A DNA stretch of 64,000 nucleotides, taken from positions 558,001 to 622,000 of the forward strand of contig NZ_JARJHT010000002.1 in assembly GCF_029269745.1 (NCBI RefSeq), read 5' to 3'. Under the pieces are notes generated by a model. The model was not told where the DNA came from and made no database searches. It saw only the letters and a list, made by a program, of their open reading frames with translations. The translations under genes and the position numbers were made by a program. This DNA is from Polluticoccus soli (GTDB lineage: Bacteria > Bacteroidota > Bacteroidia > Chitinophagales > Chitinophagaceae). Below are positions 1-9,400 of this stretch, piece by piece. The first letter of the stretch is position 1; each line of letters begins with the position of its first letter.

Positions 1-928
1 GTGCATCGTTTTGCAGTGTTAAGTGTTTTTCGGCACCCGAGGCAATAAATGTTTCTGCATGGATAGAACGACCTGCGAGGTCAAGCACATTCAGATCGTA
101 CGGTTTGCCGCTTTCGAACGCGCCATTGACATCGAGCATGTTGCCGTTAAAGAATGCATAGAATTCGATGTTTTTAGCGCTGATAGAGGCGATGCCAACT
201 GGATAATCTTCTTTCAAAAGATAGCTTACAGCTACATCAGCACTGCCCGAAACGTCGTTGGAATCGATACGTAATAACGGCGCTTTGTGGGCGTTGTCGT
301 ACCAGGCATAGCTCACCAACTGGGTGATAAAAGTCAGATTTCCCGGTATACCAATGCTGTCCTTTTGGTTTGTCTCCATTCGTACTCTGAGCACATTGTT
401 ATAAGTGCCATTGGGCAGTACCAGTGTGCCGTAGCCATCCACTTTCATTTGCACTTCGCCCTTGCCGTAGATCGTAAACATGCCGTTTGTAATAGTATGA
501 GCAAAGGAGTCACTGGCTGTGGCGTTATATGTTAATGGCCTTTGCATGGCCAGGGCTGTGTTTGAATAGGATATCATAGCATTATCGCTAGTGGATGATG
601 AGTCTGTTATTCCAACTGTATAAGTTGCCGCGGCAGTTTTATTAAAGAACCTGTAGGTGCTATCAGAGCTTTTTTCTACAAGGTTTGCAGCCGGAAATGG
701 GCTTGATGCAGGATTGGCCAGGTAAGTGAATGTAGTAGTATCTGTGCCTGTCAAAGCTGAAAAGTTCCAGGTTTGATTGGCGCCTGCAGTGCCTGCCGCA
801 ATAGCTTGGCAATTCAATGCCTTTATTTTAGTCCCGGCCGTGTAGTCTTCAACCTTATTAAGCGTTGGCTGTGCCATAGCAGACAAAGTGAAAAGAGATG
901 CTGCTGCTGTGTAGATCTGTTTTTTCAT
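1..928 (-). CDS. Secreted protein, T9SS-type cargo candidate (3' end outside window)
   Basis: The minus-strand frame is open from an ATG at 928 to the window edge, so the C-terminus is missing. It begins with a signal peptide (MKKQIYTAAASLFTLSAMAQ). The mature part has the Ser/Thr/Asn-rich beta-sandwich composition typical of Bacteroidota extracellular proteins. It is a clear paralogue of the next gene upstream at 1051-2085: both contain SNTALAMQRPL, a G-Y-G-x-L-x-x-P-x-x-T-Y-N-x-V-L-[RK]-V-R-[MV]-E motif, and a late V-x-[DN]-L-A-G block. That block lies where the paralogue starts its sorting domain, so a T9SS tail is likely but cannot be seen. The biochemical function is unknown. Confidence 0.8.
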   Translation of the reverse strand, partial: MKKQIYTAAASLFTLSAMAQPTLNKVEDYTAGTKIKALNCQAIAAGTAGANQTWNFSALTGTDTTTFTYLANPASSPFPAANLVEKSSDSTYRFFNKTAAATYTVGITDSSSTSDNAMISYSNTALAMQRPLTYNATASDSFAHTITNGMFTIYGKGEVQMKVDGYGTLVLPNGTYNNVLRVRMETNQKDSIGIPGNLTFITQLVSYAWYDNAHKAPLLRIDSNDVSGSADVAVSYLLKEDYPVGIASISAKNIEFYAFFNGNMLDVNGAFESGKPYDLNVLDLAGRSIHAETFIASGAEKHLTLQNDA

Positions 929-1000
929 ATAGATGCGTGTTTCTGTTTGTGTCTTTTGCAGATAAACGCAGCCAGAACTTTATACCCCTATGCCGGAATA

Positions 1001-1033
1001 AAAAAAAGAGGCAAGCTGCCTTGCCTCTTTTTT
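1001..1033 (-). terminator. Rho-independent terminator
   Basis: A perfect stem GAGGCAAG / CTTGCCTC with a CTGC loop is flanked by A6 and T6 runs, so it can act on both strands. It lies just after the stop of the 1051-2085 gene and before the start of its downstream paralogue, which implies that the two paralogues are transcribed separately. Confidence 0.8.
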
Positions 1034-1050
1034 GAAAACTATTGCAGAGT

Positions 1051-2085
1051 TTATTTAATGATCTTAATGGTGCCTGCGCTCAGCATGTTGCCTTTTTCCT
1101 GTACGGTTATCAAATACATGGCCGGTGGCAGGTCATGGCCTGTATCAAATTGATTGAGCGGCGAGGTTGGCATAAACTCAGCGTTAAACACAGTTTGACC
1201 AGCGAGATTAGTTACCGCTATATTATAGGTCTTGTTTTGAGAAAGGTTGGCTTCGAGTGTCAGCGATGTACCCTTGATGTAGGCATTGAAGCTGATATTG
1301 CTTCCATATACGTTGTCTATATTTTGCGGGTAGGTTTCGCTCAGCAAATACGAAGTGCTGTTGCGTGCCATGTTGGGAACGGGTGGAGCAGGGCTGCCAT
1401 TCACTAACATTGAATCAATGCGCAGCAGCGGAGATTTATGCATGGCATCGAACCACATGTAGGAAACGATGGTAAGATTTACCAATATAGGTCCGGGCGT
1501 TGCAATAGAGCTTGTTTGTTTATGTTCAACACGCACCTTTAGCACATCATTGTAGGTGGCCCCTGGTACATATAATATACCATACCCCGTAACGTCAATA
1601 TTCCTGGTGTTGAAACCTGATGTAGGTAGCGTGTAGCCTGAGAACAGCAAGTTGCCTGCAAAGGTATCGGTGACATTGAGTCCATAGCTTAGTGGGCGCT
1701 GCATAGCAAGCGCCGTGTTGCTGTATACGTTGGTAATATTCATCCCGGCAACCGATGAATCTGCATAAGCAACTGTTTGATTGGTGTTGCCGGAAATGTT
1801 CATGTAATGAGAGACACTGTCAGAAGTTTTCTCCAGCACGTTGGCTCCAGCATAGGTGCTTCCTGCGGCGAGATAAGAAACATTGAGCGTGTCCATGCCT
1901 CCCAGGGCGGTAAGAGAGGTGAAGTTCCATGTAATACCGGCACCATTGGCACCGGGCGCAACAGGCGCGCATTTTTTGTATTTAGCGCTTGTTCCGACTT
2001 TGAAATCCTGAACTACTTGTAGAACGGGCTGCGCACTTGCCGCCAATGGCAAGACCAGCAGTAATGAGTAAACATACTGTTTCAT
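1051..2085 (-). CDS. Secreted protein with T9SS type A sorting domain
   Basis: A 344-residue protein. The ATG at 2085 was chosen because it puts a signal peptide (MKQYVYSLLLVLPLAASAQ) at the N-terminus; an in-frame ATG 66 nt upstream adds only polar sequence. The last 75 residues or so form a type A sorting domain: N-L-S-x-N-K-T-Y-N, then V-T-N-L-A-G-Q, then A-M-Y-L-I-T-V and the final lysine-rich strand. Such tails direct export through the type IX system to the cell surface. The body has no recognised catalytic motif. It is a tandem paralogue of the gene at 1-928. Confidence 0.85.
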   Translation of the reverse strand: MKQYVYSLLLVLPLAASAQPVLQVVQDFKVGTSAKYKKCAPVAPGANGAGITWNFTSLTALGGMDTLNVSYLAAGSTYAGANVLEKTSDSVSHYMNISGNTNQTVAYADSSVAGMNITNVYSNTALAMQRPLSYGLNVTDTFAGNLLFSGYTLPTSGFNTRNIDVTGYGILYVPGATYNDVLKVRVEHKQTSSIATPGPILVNLTIVSYMWFDAMHKSPLLRIDSMLVNGSPAPPVPNMARNSTSYLLSETYPQNIDNVYGSNISFNAYIKGTSLTLEANLSQNKTYNIAVTNLAGQTVFNAEFMPTSPLNQFDTGHDLPPAMYLITVQEKGNMLSAGTIKIIK

Positions 2086-2153
2086 ACGAGTGGATTTTGA
2101 TGAGAAAGAACTTTGGTGATTGTATATAAAGTTAGGATATTTTATATGCAATA

Positions 2154-2183
2154 AAGCCGCAAAGTGATTAAACTTTGCGGCTT
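2154..2183 (-). terminator. Terminator-like hairpin after response regulator
   Basis: An 11-bp perfect stem AAGCCGCAAAG / CTTTGCGGCTT with an 8-nt loop lies 21 nt past the response-regulator stop. The T tract on the minus strand is weak (TTTATT), so efficient intrinsic termination is likely but not certain. Confidence 0.6.
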
Positions 2184-2203
2184 AAAAATGGCGAACTGTC
2201 TTT

Positions 2204-2626
2204 TTATGCTTTGGTATTCAGCAGGTCTATCATCAGGTTGAAGGCGTCCATCGACGATGGATTGCTAAGTTTCAATGGTTTAGTGATGTAGCCCGATACG
2301 CCTAGCTTCTTGGCGACATCATGGTCGCTTCGCTCGTCCGAGGTGGTGATGATAAAACATTTCAGATGCTTCCACTCCGGTGTTTGCCTTATGACGGTCA
2401 GCAGCTCGATGCCATTCATGCGGGGCATATTGATGTCGATCAGTACAAAATCCGGGAGTTTTGGTGGTGTGTCGCTACCCATTTCCTGGAGGAGTTTAAT
2501 AGCTTCTTCTCCATTCTTTGCGGTATGAAGCTGGTAGTAGATGCCCATCTTATTCAGCGAGCGGTGTATGTCTATTACATCCAATTGGTCATCCTCAACG
2601 ATCAGTATGTTGACTATTTTATCCAT
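2204..2626 (-). CDS. Single-domain response regulator (Rcp1/CheY-like)
   Basis: A 140-residue receiver domain with no output domain. The acidic pocket is Glu11-Asp12-Asp13, the phosphoacceptor is Asp64 in FVLIDINMPRMNG, the conserved Thr lies in IITTSDE, and the Lys in ITKPL. The extra residues around P-P-K-L-P-D and the length match the Rcp1-type regulators that partner phytochromes and hybrid kinases. It starts 7 nt after the stop of the CHASE3 kinase, so the two are probably one operon and a cognate pair. The divergent phytochrome/CheB-CheR-kinase locus has no receiver of its own, so this protein could also take phosphate from that kinase; that is inference. Confidence 0.88.
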   Translation of the reverse strand: MDKIVNILIVEDDQLDVIDIHRSLNKMGIYYQLHTAKNGEEAIKLLQEMGSDTPPKLPDFVLIDINMPRMNGIELLTVIRQTPEWKHLKCFIITTSDERSDHDVAKKLGVSGYITKPLKLSNPSSMDAFNLMIDLLNTKA

Positions 2627-2633
2627 AACAATT

Positions 2634-4103
2634 TTATTTTGACCACGTAAATGAGAAAACAGAACCTTTACCCGGTTCCGATGCGATCTTTATCGACTCA
2701 TTCTTTGCGTCCAGTATTTTTTTAACGATAGCAAGCCCCACGCCTGAACTTTCAAAATGTCCGTTGTCATTCAGTGTCTGGAAAATTTGAAAGATCTTAT
2801 CGTGATACACCCGGGAGATGCCTGGTCCGTCGTCTTCTACAAAGAACTCATATTTGTAACCTCTGTCCTGGTAATAAACCTTTATTGCACCTGTATCCTT
2901 ATCGTGATACTTGACAGCATTCAATATCAGGTTTGAGAACACCTGGAACAAAGGTATCTTTTCTGTTTGCAATGTAGGCATGCCGGGCTGAATGATGAAT
3001 CTCAAGCCTTTTTTATGCGCTACGTTCTCAATTACCTCGTTCACAAGTGTATTGACGTTTACCTCTTCGGTCTGTTTTACTTCCTTGCCTACGCGCGCAT
3101 AAGAGAGAATACCCGCGATAAGTGTTTCTCCGCGAACTATCCGTTCCTTTATCAGGTGCAGGTACTCATTCATCTTCGGTGATAGTTCTTGTTTATGATC
3201 CTCTTCTATCCACGATACTACATTATCTATACCGCGTAATGGTCCTTTGAGATCATGCGAAACAATATGCGCAAACTGGTCCAGTTCCTGGTTCTTCCGC
3301 TTAAGCGTTGAGATAGTTTCAGATAGCTTACTGGCCATATTGTTGAGCACTTTTGAGAGTGCACTCAATTCGTCTTTACCATCGTCAGGTATGTGTACCA
3401 AATAGTTGCCGGCCGAAATATCGTTGGCAAGATTGCTCATGTTGACAATACGAGACGAAATGCGGTGGGCCAGGAACGTTACGATTATAAGGCTAACCAA
3501 AACGGATATAACGGTGAGATAAAGTGATATCTGTCCGGTAGTTTGTACAGATCTCGCCAGTTGTTCCTTCCTGTAGTCGCGTGATGCGTATTCGTAGTTG
3601 CTGAACTCTTTGAATTTTGCAGTAAGCTTGGCCTGTATCTCTTTCTCCTGGCCTGTGACGAGCTTTTCCCGGTACATCTTCTGGAAGGCGTGCAGGTTGG
3701 TATCGTTGATGATCGATAACATCTTTGCCTGTCGCAGCGGCGCGGCATAGTTGTCCATCCAGATGTTGTTCAAGGCTATGATCTCGTTGAGCCTGTGCTT
3801 TTGCGAGCTATCAGGCACCATGACGAATAGTTCTTTCAGAATGGTCTCATTCTCAATGGCGGCCGAGTCATACGTCTGGATGAAATACTTCTCGCCCGTA
3901 AGCAGGTATCCCCTGAGACCACTCACCATGTTCAGGATATTCCTTTGGAAACGGGTCGTATTCCTCATCGTTTGTCCCGAAACCGAAATGTATTCCGCGT
4001 TTTCCTTAACCGCGCTAGCCTGCCTGTAGTTGATGTAGGTAGTAATAGAGAACAACAACAGGATAAACAGGAAGCTAATAAATATCAGGCGAGATATCTT
4101 CAT
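2634..4103 (-). CDS. CHASE3-HAMP sensor histidine kinase
   Basis: A 489-residue inner-membrane kinase. A first transmembrane helix (about 5-24) precedes a periplasmic CHASE3-like four-helix domain (about 35-185, with the typical GLRGYLLTG). A second helix (about 190-212) leads to HAMP, a HisKA domain with the phosphoacceptor in FAHIVSHDLKGPLRG, and HATPase_c with an N box (NLILNAVKYHD), a G1 box (VEDDGPGI) and a G2 box (GVGLAIVKKI). It is the first gene of a two-gene unit with the response regulator at 2204-2626. The signal is unknown. It is divergent from the heme oxygenase gene across a 298-bp gap. Confidence 0.9.
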   Translation of the reverse strand: MKISRLIFISFLFILLLFSITTYINYRQASAVKENAEYISVSGQTMRNTTRFQRNILNMVSGLRGYLLTGEKYFIQTYDSAAIENETILKELFVMVPDSSQKHRLNEIIALNNIWMDNYAAPLRQAKMLSIINDTNLHAFQKMYREKLVTGQEKEIQAKLTAKFKEFSNYEYASRDYRKEQLARSVQTTGQISLYLTVISVLVSLIIVTFLAHRISSRIVNMSNLANDISAGNYLVHIPDDGKDELSALSKVLNNMASKLSETISTLKRKNQELDQFAHIVSHDLKGPLRGIDNVVSWIEEDHKQELSPKMNEYLHLIKERIVRGETLIAGILSYARVGKEVKQTEEVNVNTLVNEVIENVAHKKGLRFIIQPGMPTLQTEKIPLFQVFSNLILNAVKYHDKDTGAIKVYYQDRGYKYEFFVEDDGPGISRVYHDKIFQIFQTLNDNGHFESSGVGLAIVKKILDAKNESIKIASEPGKGSVFSFTWSK

Positions 4104-4401
4104 GCAGGCGAAGCGAGAATGTGGCTATAAACTTAATATTAATGCGCGGCAAAGTTGAGGCAAACTATTTTGCAGGCAACTTAAATTGTAATTAAATGTC
4201 GCGGTTTAAATGGTCTTTTGCCTCAAGTTATTGATAATCAATTGTAAAAACGTGTTGTGTCCTTTTTGTGTGGTCAATTACTGCAGTTTTTTTTCTTTCG
4301 CATCACTATCAACAAGTTATTTATATCAATCAAGTAAATCATTAGGTATATAGCAACAGTCTTGCATTTGGCGTCTATCTTGACACGTTAAACCCGGTAC
4401 G
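4104..4401. other. Divergent intergenic region (kinase / heme oxygenase)
   Basis: This 298-bp AT-rich gap separates two divergent transcription units, so it should hold both promoters. On the plus strand, TATCTTGA about 25 nt before the heme oxygenase ATG and the TGCATTTG before it each miss the TAnnTTTG consensus by one base. On the minus strand a CAACTTTG also misses by one. I see no convincing -33/-7 pair, no strong inverted repeat and no small ORF. Confidence 0.5.
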
Positions 4402-4965
4402 ATGTTACTTGATAAACTTAAGGCCTATACATCTGGTTCGCACCAGGAATTAGAGAAGTTGATCATCCCCCGAATAAAACAAGCAACAGACAAAGATGCG
4501 TATAGAAACGTGCTGCAATTGTTTTATGGATACTTCAAACCGCTCGAAGAGCTGGTAAGCAAGCACGTTGATCATACGTTACTTCCTGACTATGAGGAAA
4601 GAAGAAAAACGTCTGCATTGCTGTCGGATATTCACTATCTTTGCGGTTCGCAAAACGCATTGAAGTTATGCGATGATCTTCCGCTTATAGGCAATTCCCG
4701 CCAGGCCATTGGTGCACTGTACGTAATGGAAGGATCAACACTCGGTGGCAAAATTATCAAAGGCATACTAATGAAAAACCTCGATGCTGACGGCAGCAAA
4801 GGTTTTGATTTCTTTGGTGGATACGGTGATGACACTGAGAAAAAATGGAGTGCATTTAAGCAAATAATAAACGACCGGTTCAGTGATGCGGAAACGCACC
4901 ACGAGATATTGGCAGCTGCTGATAACACGTTCAAAAAATTCAGGAGCTGGGCTGAGATAAACTAA
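4402..4965 (+). CDS. bphO: Biliverdin-producing heme oxygenase
   Basis: A 187-residue all-helical protein of the HemO/BphO family, which cleaves heme to biliverdin, CO and iron using an electron donor. The proximal heme ligand is probably His14 in SGSHQELE. The distal-helix signature appears as GALYVMEGSTLGGKII near residues 105-120. The gene is 5 nt upstream of the phytochrome, the usual arrangement when the enzyme supplies the biliverdin chromophore. It is the first gene of a three-gene operon. Confidence 0.93.
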   Translation: MLLDKLKAYTSGSHQELEKLIIPRIKQATDKDAYRNVLQLFYGYFKPLEELVSKHVDHTLLPDYEERRKTSALLSDIHYLCGSQNALKLCDDLPLIGNSRQAIGALYVMEGSTLGGKIIKGILMKNLDADGSKGFDFFGGYGDDTEKKWSAFKQIINDRFSDAETHHEILAAADNTFKKFRSWAEIN

Positions 4966-4970
4966 AACCG

Positions 4971-6488
4971 ATGCAAAAAAACTTCGACTCTACATTCTGC
5001 GGCAGCTTGCCTCTCAATTTCATTAACCAAGTGCAGCCGTATGGTGTGCTGATCGTTTTGCAAAGGAGTACACTCCATGTAGTGCAGCTAAGCCAGAATG
5101 TAGAAGAAATGCTGGGTCTAAAGGTGGACGATATTTTGGAGCAGCCCTTTTCTGAATTTATTACGGATGAACAATGCAGTAAGCTGCAACAATTGCTTGC
5201 AGCCGCTACTAATGAGAAGCTGCCACTGACATTTAGCTTTAATAATACCGGAGACTTTCTGGGCATTATACACGCTAAAGACGATGTGATTGTTATTGAG
5301 CTGGAGAAGATCGGTGACAATAGTAGTTCCAGCTTCCTCTCCATCTACCAGCGTTTGAAACACGCAATGGCTGCGATCAACGATTCGGATACAATTGAAG
5401 CGGTTTGTAAAACCACAGTCGAAGAGTTCAAGAAAGTATCGGGTTTCGATAAGGTGATGATCTACCGGTTTGATGAACAATGGAACGGCACTGTAGTCGC
5501 CGAAGTAAAGGAAGAGGGAATGGATGCCTATATGGGGTTACGCTTCCCGGCTTCAGATATTCCTAAGCAGGCAAGGGAACTTTATTACAGGAATGTCTAT
5601 CGGCAGATACCCAACAGGGATTTTACACCCGTAAAGCTGGTACCGGTGATCAACCCCGTTACAGAAGCGTTCACCGACCTGGCCGATTGTAATCTTCGGA
5701 GCGTTGCGGCAGTGCACCTTGAGTACTTGAAAAATATGGGCGTTGTCGCTTCAATGTCTATCCGCATCGTCAAAGACAACCAGCTTTGGGGGCTGATCTC
5801 CTGCCACCATAAGACCCCAAAATTCCTCAATTACGAAGTGTGTTCGGTATTTGAATTGCTATCGGGCGTAGTATCGCAGAAGATATCGATGCTGGAAAAT
5901 GAGGACGAACTCAATTACACGAATTACCTGAAGGGAGTTCAGACACGACTGGTAGAGCAGATATATAACCAGGATGACTATGTAAAAGGCTTGTTGAATG
6001 GAGATAGCACAATAGCTGATCTGTTGCAAACTGAGAATGTGGCCATTATTGATGGTAAAAGTTTAACTACAAAAGGAACAGTTCCATCCAAACAATCACT
6101 CGATGAGCTCGTAATGTGGCTGCAGGGCTTAGATATTAACAATGTATTCCATGCAACGAATCTTTCAGAAGTATATGATGCTGGTTCTCAAATAACTGGG
6201 ATAGCCAGTGGCATGATTGTTTTGCCCATCAATCCCAACAGGGGAACTTATATACTGGGTTTCAAGCCAGAAGTGATACAGGTAGTTGATTGGGGAGGTA
6301 ATCCGAATGAGGCCATTCAGTTTGAGCCAGACCGGAAAAACTACCATCCGCGAAATTCGTTTGGCATCTGGCAGGAAACGGTAAAGAACACAAGTCTGCC
6401 CTGGAGCAAAGAAGAAATTGCCGTTGCAGAGAGTTTTAGAAATGTTCTGGTTGAATTTTCGCTAAGGAAACTGTCTGCATTATCGTGA
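4971..6488 (+). CDS. bphP: Bacteriophytochrome photosensory core (PAS-GAF-PHY), no output domain
   Basis: A 505-residue red/far-red photoreceptor. The biliverdin-binding Cys10 lies in TFCGSLPLNF before the knot, followed by the PAS domain with V-Q-P-Y-G-V-L. The GAF domain (about 140-315) carries FPASDIPKQARELY, HLEYLKNMGVVASMS and LISCHH, the chromophore-pocket motifs including the DIP Asp and the pocket His. The PHY domain (about 320-500) has a tongue with WGGNP and HPRNSF (the PRxSF motif). The protein ends about five residues after the last PHY helix, so it has no histidine kinase or other effector. Canonical bacteriophytochromes are usually 720 residues or more. Its stop overlaps the GTG of the next gene, which suggests signal output through that partner. 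Confidence 0.93.
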   Translation: MQKNFDSTFCGSLPLNFINQVQPYGVLIVLQRSTLHVVQLSQNVEEMLGLKVDDILEQPFSEFITDEQCSKLQQLLAAATNEKLPLTFSFNNTGDFLGIIHAKDDVIVIELEKIGDNSSSSFLSIYQRLKHAMAAINDSDTIEAVCKTTVEEFKKVSGFDKVMIYRFDEQWNGTVVAEVKEEGMDAYMGLRFPASDIPKQARELYYRNVYRQIPNRDFTPVKLVPVINPVTEAFTDLADCNLRSVAAVHLEYLKNMGVVASMSIRIVKDNQLWGLISCHHKTPKFLNYEVCSVFELLSGVVSQKISMLENEDELNYTNYLKGVQTRLVEQIYNQDDYVKGLLNGDSTIADLLQTENVAIIDGKSLTTKGTVPSKQSLDELVMWLQGLDINNVFHATNLSEVYDAGSQITGIASGMIVLPINPNRGTYILGFKPEVIQVVDWGGNPNEAIQFEPDRKNYHPRNSFGIWQETVKNTSLPWSKEEIAVAESFRNVLVEFSLRKLSALS

Positions 6489-9400
6489 AAGTTAATCGCG
6501 TGAAAAAGGAAATAACTGAGACACAAGATAACAGCGTTGTAAACGGAGAGAGTGAAAGCCTGCAAAAACAGGATCATTTCATTGTAGCCATCGGTGCTTC
6601 TGCCGGAGGGTTAGAAGCTATTCACGATTTTTTCGATAATGCCAGGCCCGGTGCCAATGTTTCCTACATTATCATTCAACATTTATCGCCCGATTATAAG
6701 AGCTTACTGGTAGAACTGGTATCCAAGCATACACGCATGCAGGTGTTTGAGGCAAAGGATAATGTGCCTGTTGAGAAGAACTGCATCTATGTGATACCGC
6801 CGAAAAAGACCATGAGCATTGCCGCTGGTCGGCTGCAGCTCACTGAAAAAAGTAGCGACGACAAAGGGCCCAACACTGCAATTGATACTTTTCTTTACAG
6901 CCTTGCAGAAGACTGCGGAGAGAATGCTGTGGCCGTGATTCTTTCAGGTACGGGTACCGATGGTACTAAGGGGATTGCCGCAATCAAAGAAGCAGGAGGC
7001 CTTGTCGTTGTTCAGGAACCTGAGACTGCGAAATTCGACGGCATGCCAAGGAGCGCAATAGCGTCCGAACTGGCTGACTTTGTTCTGGCTCCCGGCCAGA
7101 TGCCGTTGGAAATCAATAACCACGCACAGGAAGTACCACCAAATATTTTTGCAAAGGGCCAGGTAGACCTGGACCTGCTGGAACAGGTTTTCAAACTGGT
7201 GGTGAAGCAAACCGGTTGTGATTTTCACAACTATAAACTGCCTACAATACTGCGCCGTGTATCCAGGCGCATGGCACATCACGGTTATAAGAACATCAAC
7301 GAGTATATAAATTACCTGGGGCAAAACCCTGAAGAATGTAAAACGCTTTGCAAGGATTTCCTGATAGGCGTTACACGGTTTTTCAGAGATGCTGCTGCTT
7401 TTGATGTACTGGATGAAAAGGTTATTCCACAGATCATAGCTGAGAAGGAAGACGGAGATACGGTCAAGGTATGGATAGCTGCGTGCAGTACTGGCGAAGA
7501 GGCTTATTCCATAGCCATGCTGGTGAATGAACACCTGCTTAGAAGCAAAAAATACCTGACACCTAAGTTCTTTGCAACAGATATCGATGGTAATGCGATC
7601 AATATTGCTTCAAAAGGAGAGTATCCCGCATCTATAGCGAAAGATGTACCACGTGATCTGCTGGATAAATACTTTATCAAGCACTCAAGGAAATACCAGA
7701 TAGTTCCTGAGCTGCGCAAACAGATCGTATTTGCAAAGCACAACATTATTAAAGATCCCCCCTTCATAAAGAACGACCTGGCCAGTTGCCGGAACATGTT
7801 GATATACATGAACCCGGTACTGCAAAAGAAGATAATCTCAACACTCAACTTTTCGCTCAATCCCGATGGCTATTTGTTTCTCGGCTCCAGCGAAACGGTA
7901 TCGATGTCTAATGAGAACCTGGCAGAGATTGACCGCAAATGGAAAGTCTATAAAAAAGCCGGCGTAAGGACTCAAAGAGTGAGCGACGGTGCTGCTACCA
8001 CTGGTCATGGAGGCAACCATTTTTCATTACAGAAAGCTGCGTTTCGGAAAGATGGTCTTAGTGCTGACGGGCACACGGCGCGGTCGGCGCAAAAAGGACT
8101 GACAGACGACCTTAAAGAGATCATCACCGACGATCTCGGATATATCGCGCTGTACATTGACAAGAACTACGAGGTTAAAGAAGCTGTAGGGGATTTTAAG
8201 AAATATCTTTCGCTGCCCGAGCAGACCTTAAACCTTAACCTGTTGCGTATGGTGCCGCAGGATCTTTCTACGACACTAGGGATGGCTATCCGGAAGGCGT
8301 GGAAAGAAAATAAAAAGGTGAGCATCAGGAAGGCGCTCGTAAAGAGTGACAATAAGGTGCGCTCTGTTAGCATCATTATACGGCCTTCGCAGGTCGAATC
8401 ATTTCCGTACACACTAGTGATACTGGGAGAAAATGAAGACGATGCGGTCAAAATAAAGCCCGGTATCGATGTGTCTGAATTGGATAAGGTGCAGCAGGAT
8501 TATATCGCGGAGTTGAAATCGGAGCTGAAAGATACCAAACAACACTTGCAGGCAGCGATTGAAGAACTGGAAACTACTAACGAAGAACTGCAGTCGAGCA
8601 ACGAGGAGTTGTTATCGTCGAACGAAGAACTGCAAAGTTCTAACGAGGAGTTGCAGTCGCTGAACGAAGAGCTGCACACGCTCAATACCGAACATCAGCT
8701 GAAGATAAACGAGCTGATAGAGCTGAATGACGATCTGAACAATTACTTCCGCAGTACGGACATAGGGCAGATATTTCTTGACAAACAACTGCGGATACGG
8801 AAGTTTAATCCCGCAGTTGTTAAGCTGATCAATGTTCTGGACCTCGATATCGGAAGGCCTTTTAGTAATATCTCTACCAATATTCACGATAGTGACCTGT
8901 CGGCCGACATACAGTCGGTAATGAAAAACAATACTGTTTTGGAGCGCGAGTTGTTGCTGAAGAATGGTAAATACAGCCTGATGCGTATATACCCATACGT
9001 GCGCCAGAACAAGACGAGCGATGGTGTCATACTGACATTTGTTGATATTACTTCGATAAGAGAGCTCAATAATATCCTGAACAGCGTATTCAATGCCAGT
9101 CAGAATGGTATTATGGCTTTCAGGGCGGTGCGCGACGAAGAAGGACAGATATCAGACTTCGTGTGGATCGCTGTAAACGATTCAACAGAGAAGTTATTTA
9201 AGAAAAAAAGCAGCGACCTTATTGGCCGCACGCTGAGAGAAACGATACCCGATGTAGCTAAGAACGGATTGCAGGCCCGATGCGCCACCGTTGTGGGTAA
9301 CAACCAGCCGATGTACTTCGAATACTTTCACAAAAACGGCACCGGTGCTCAGTGGTTTGATGCTGTGATCGTGAAAATGATGGACGGCGTTGTTGTGACA

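Noticed and set aside
4971-6488. Phytochrome truncated by a frameshift
   Set aside because: The PHY domain is complete to its last helix, the stop is coupled to the next start, and the following frame encodes CheB, not a kinase continuation.
8515-8705. Short direct repeats resembling a CRISPR array
   Set aside because: Units are 21-nt in-frame heptads inside a long coding sequence, with no unique spacers; they encode a coiled coil.
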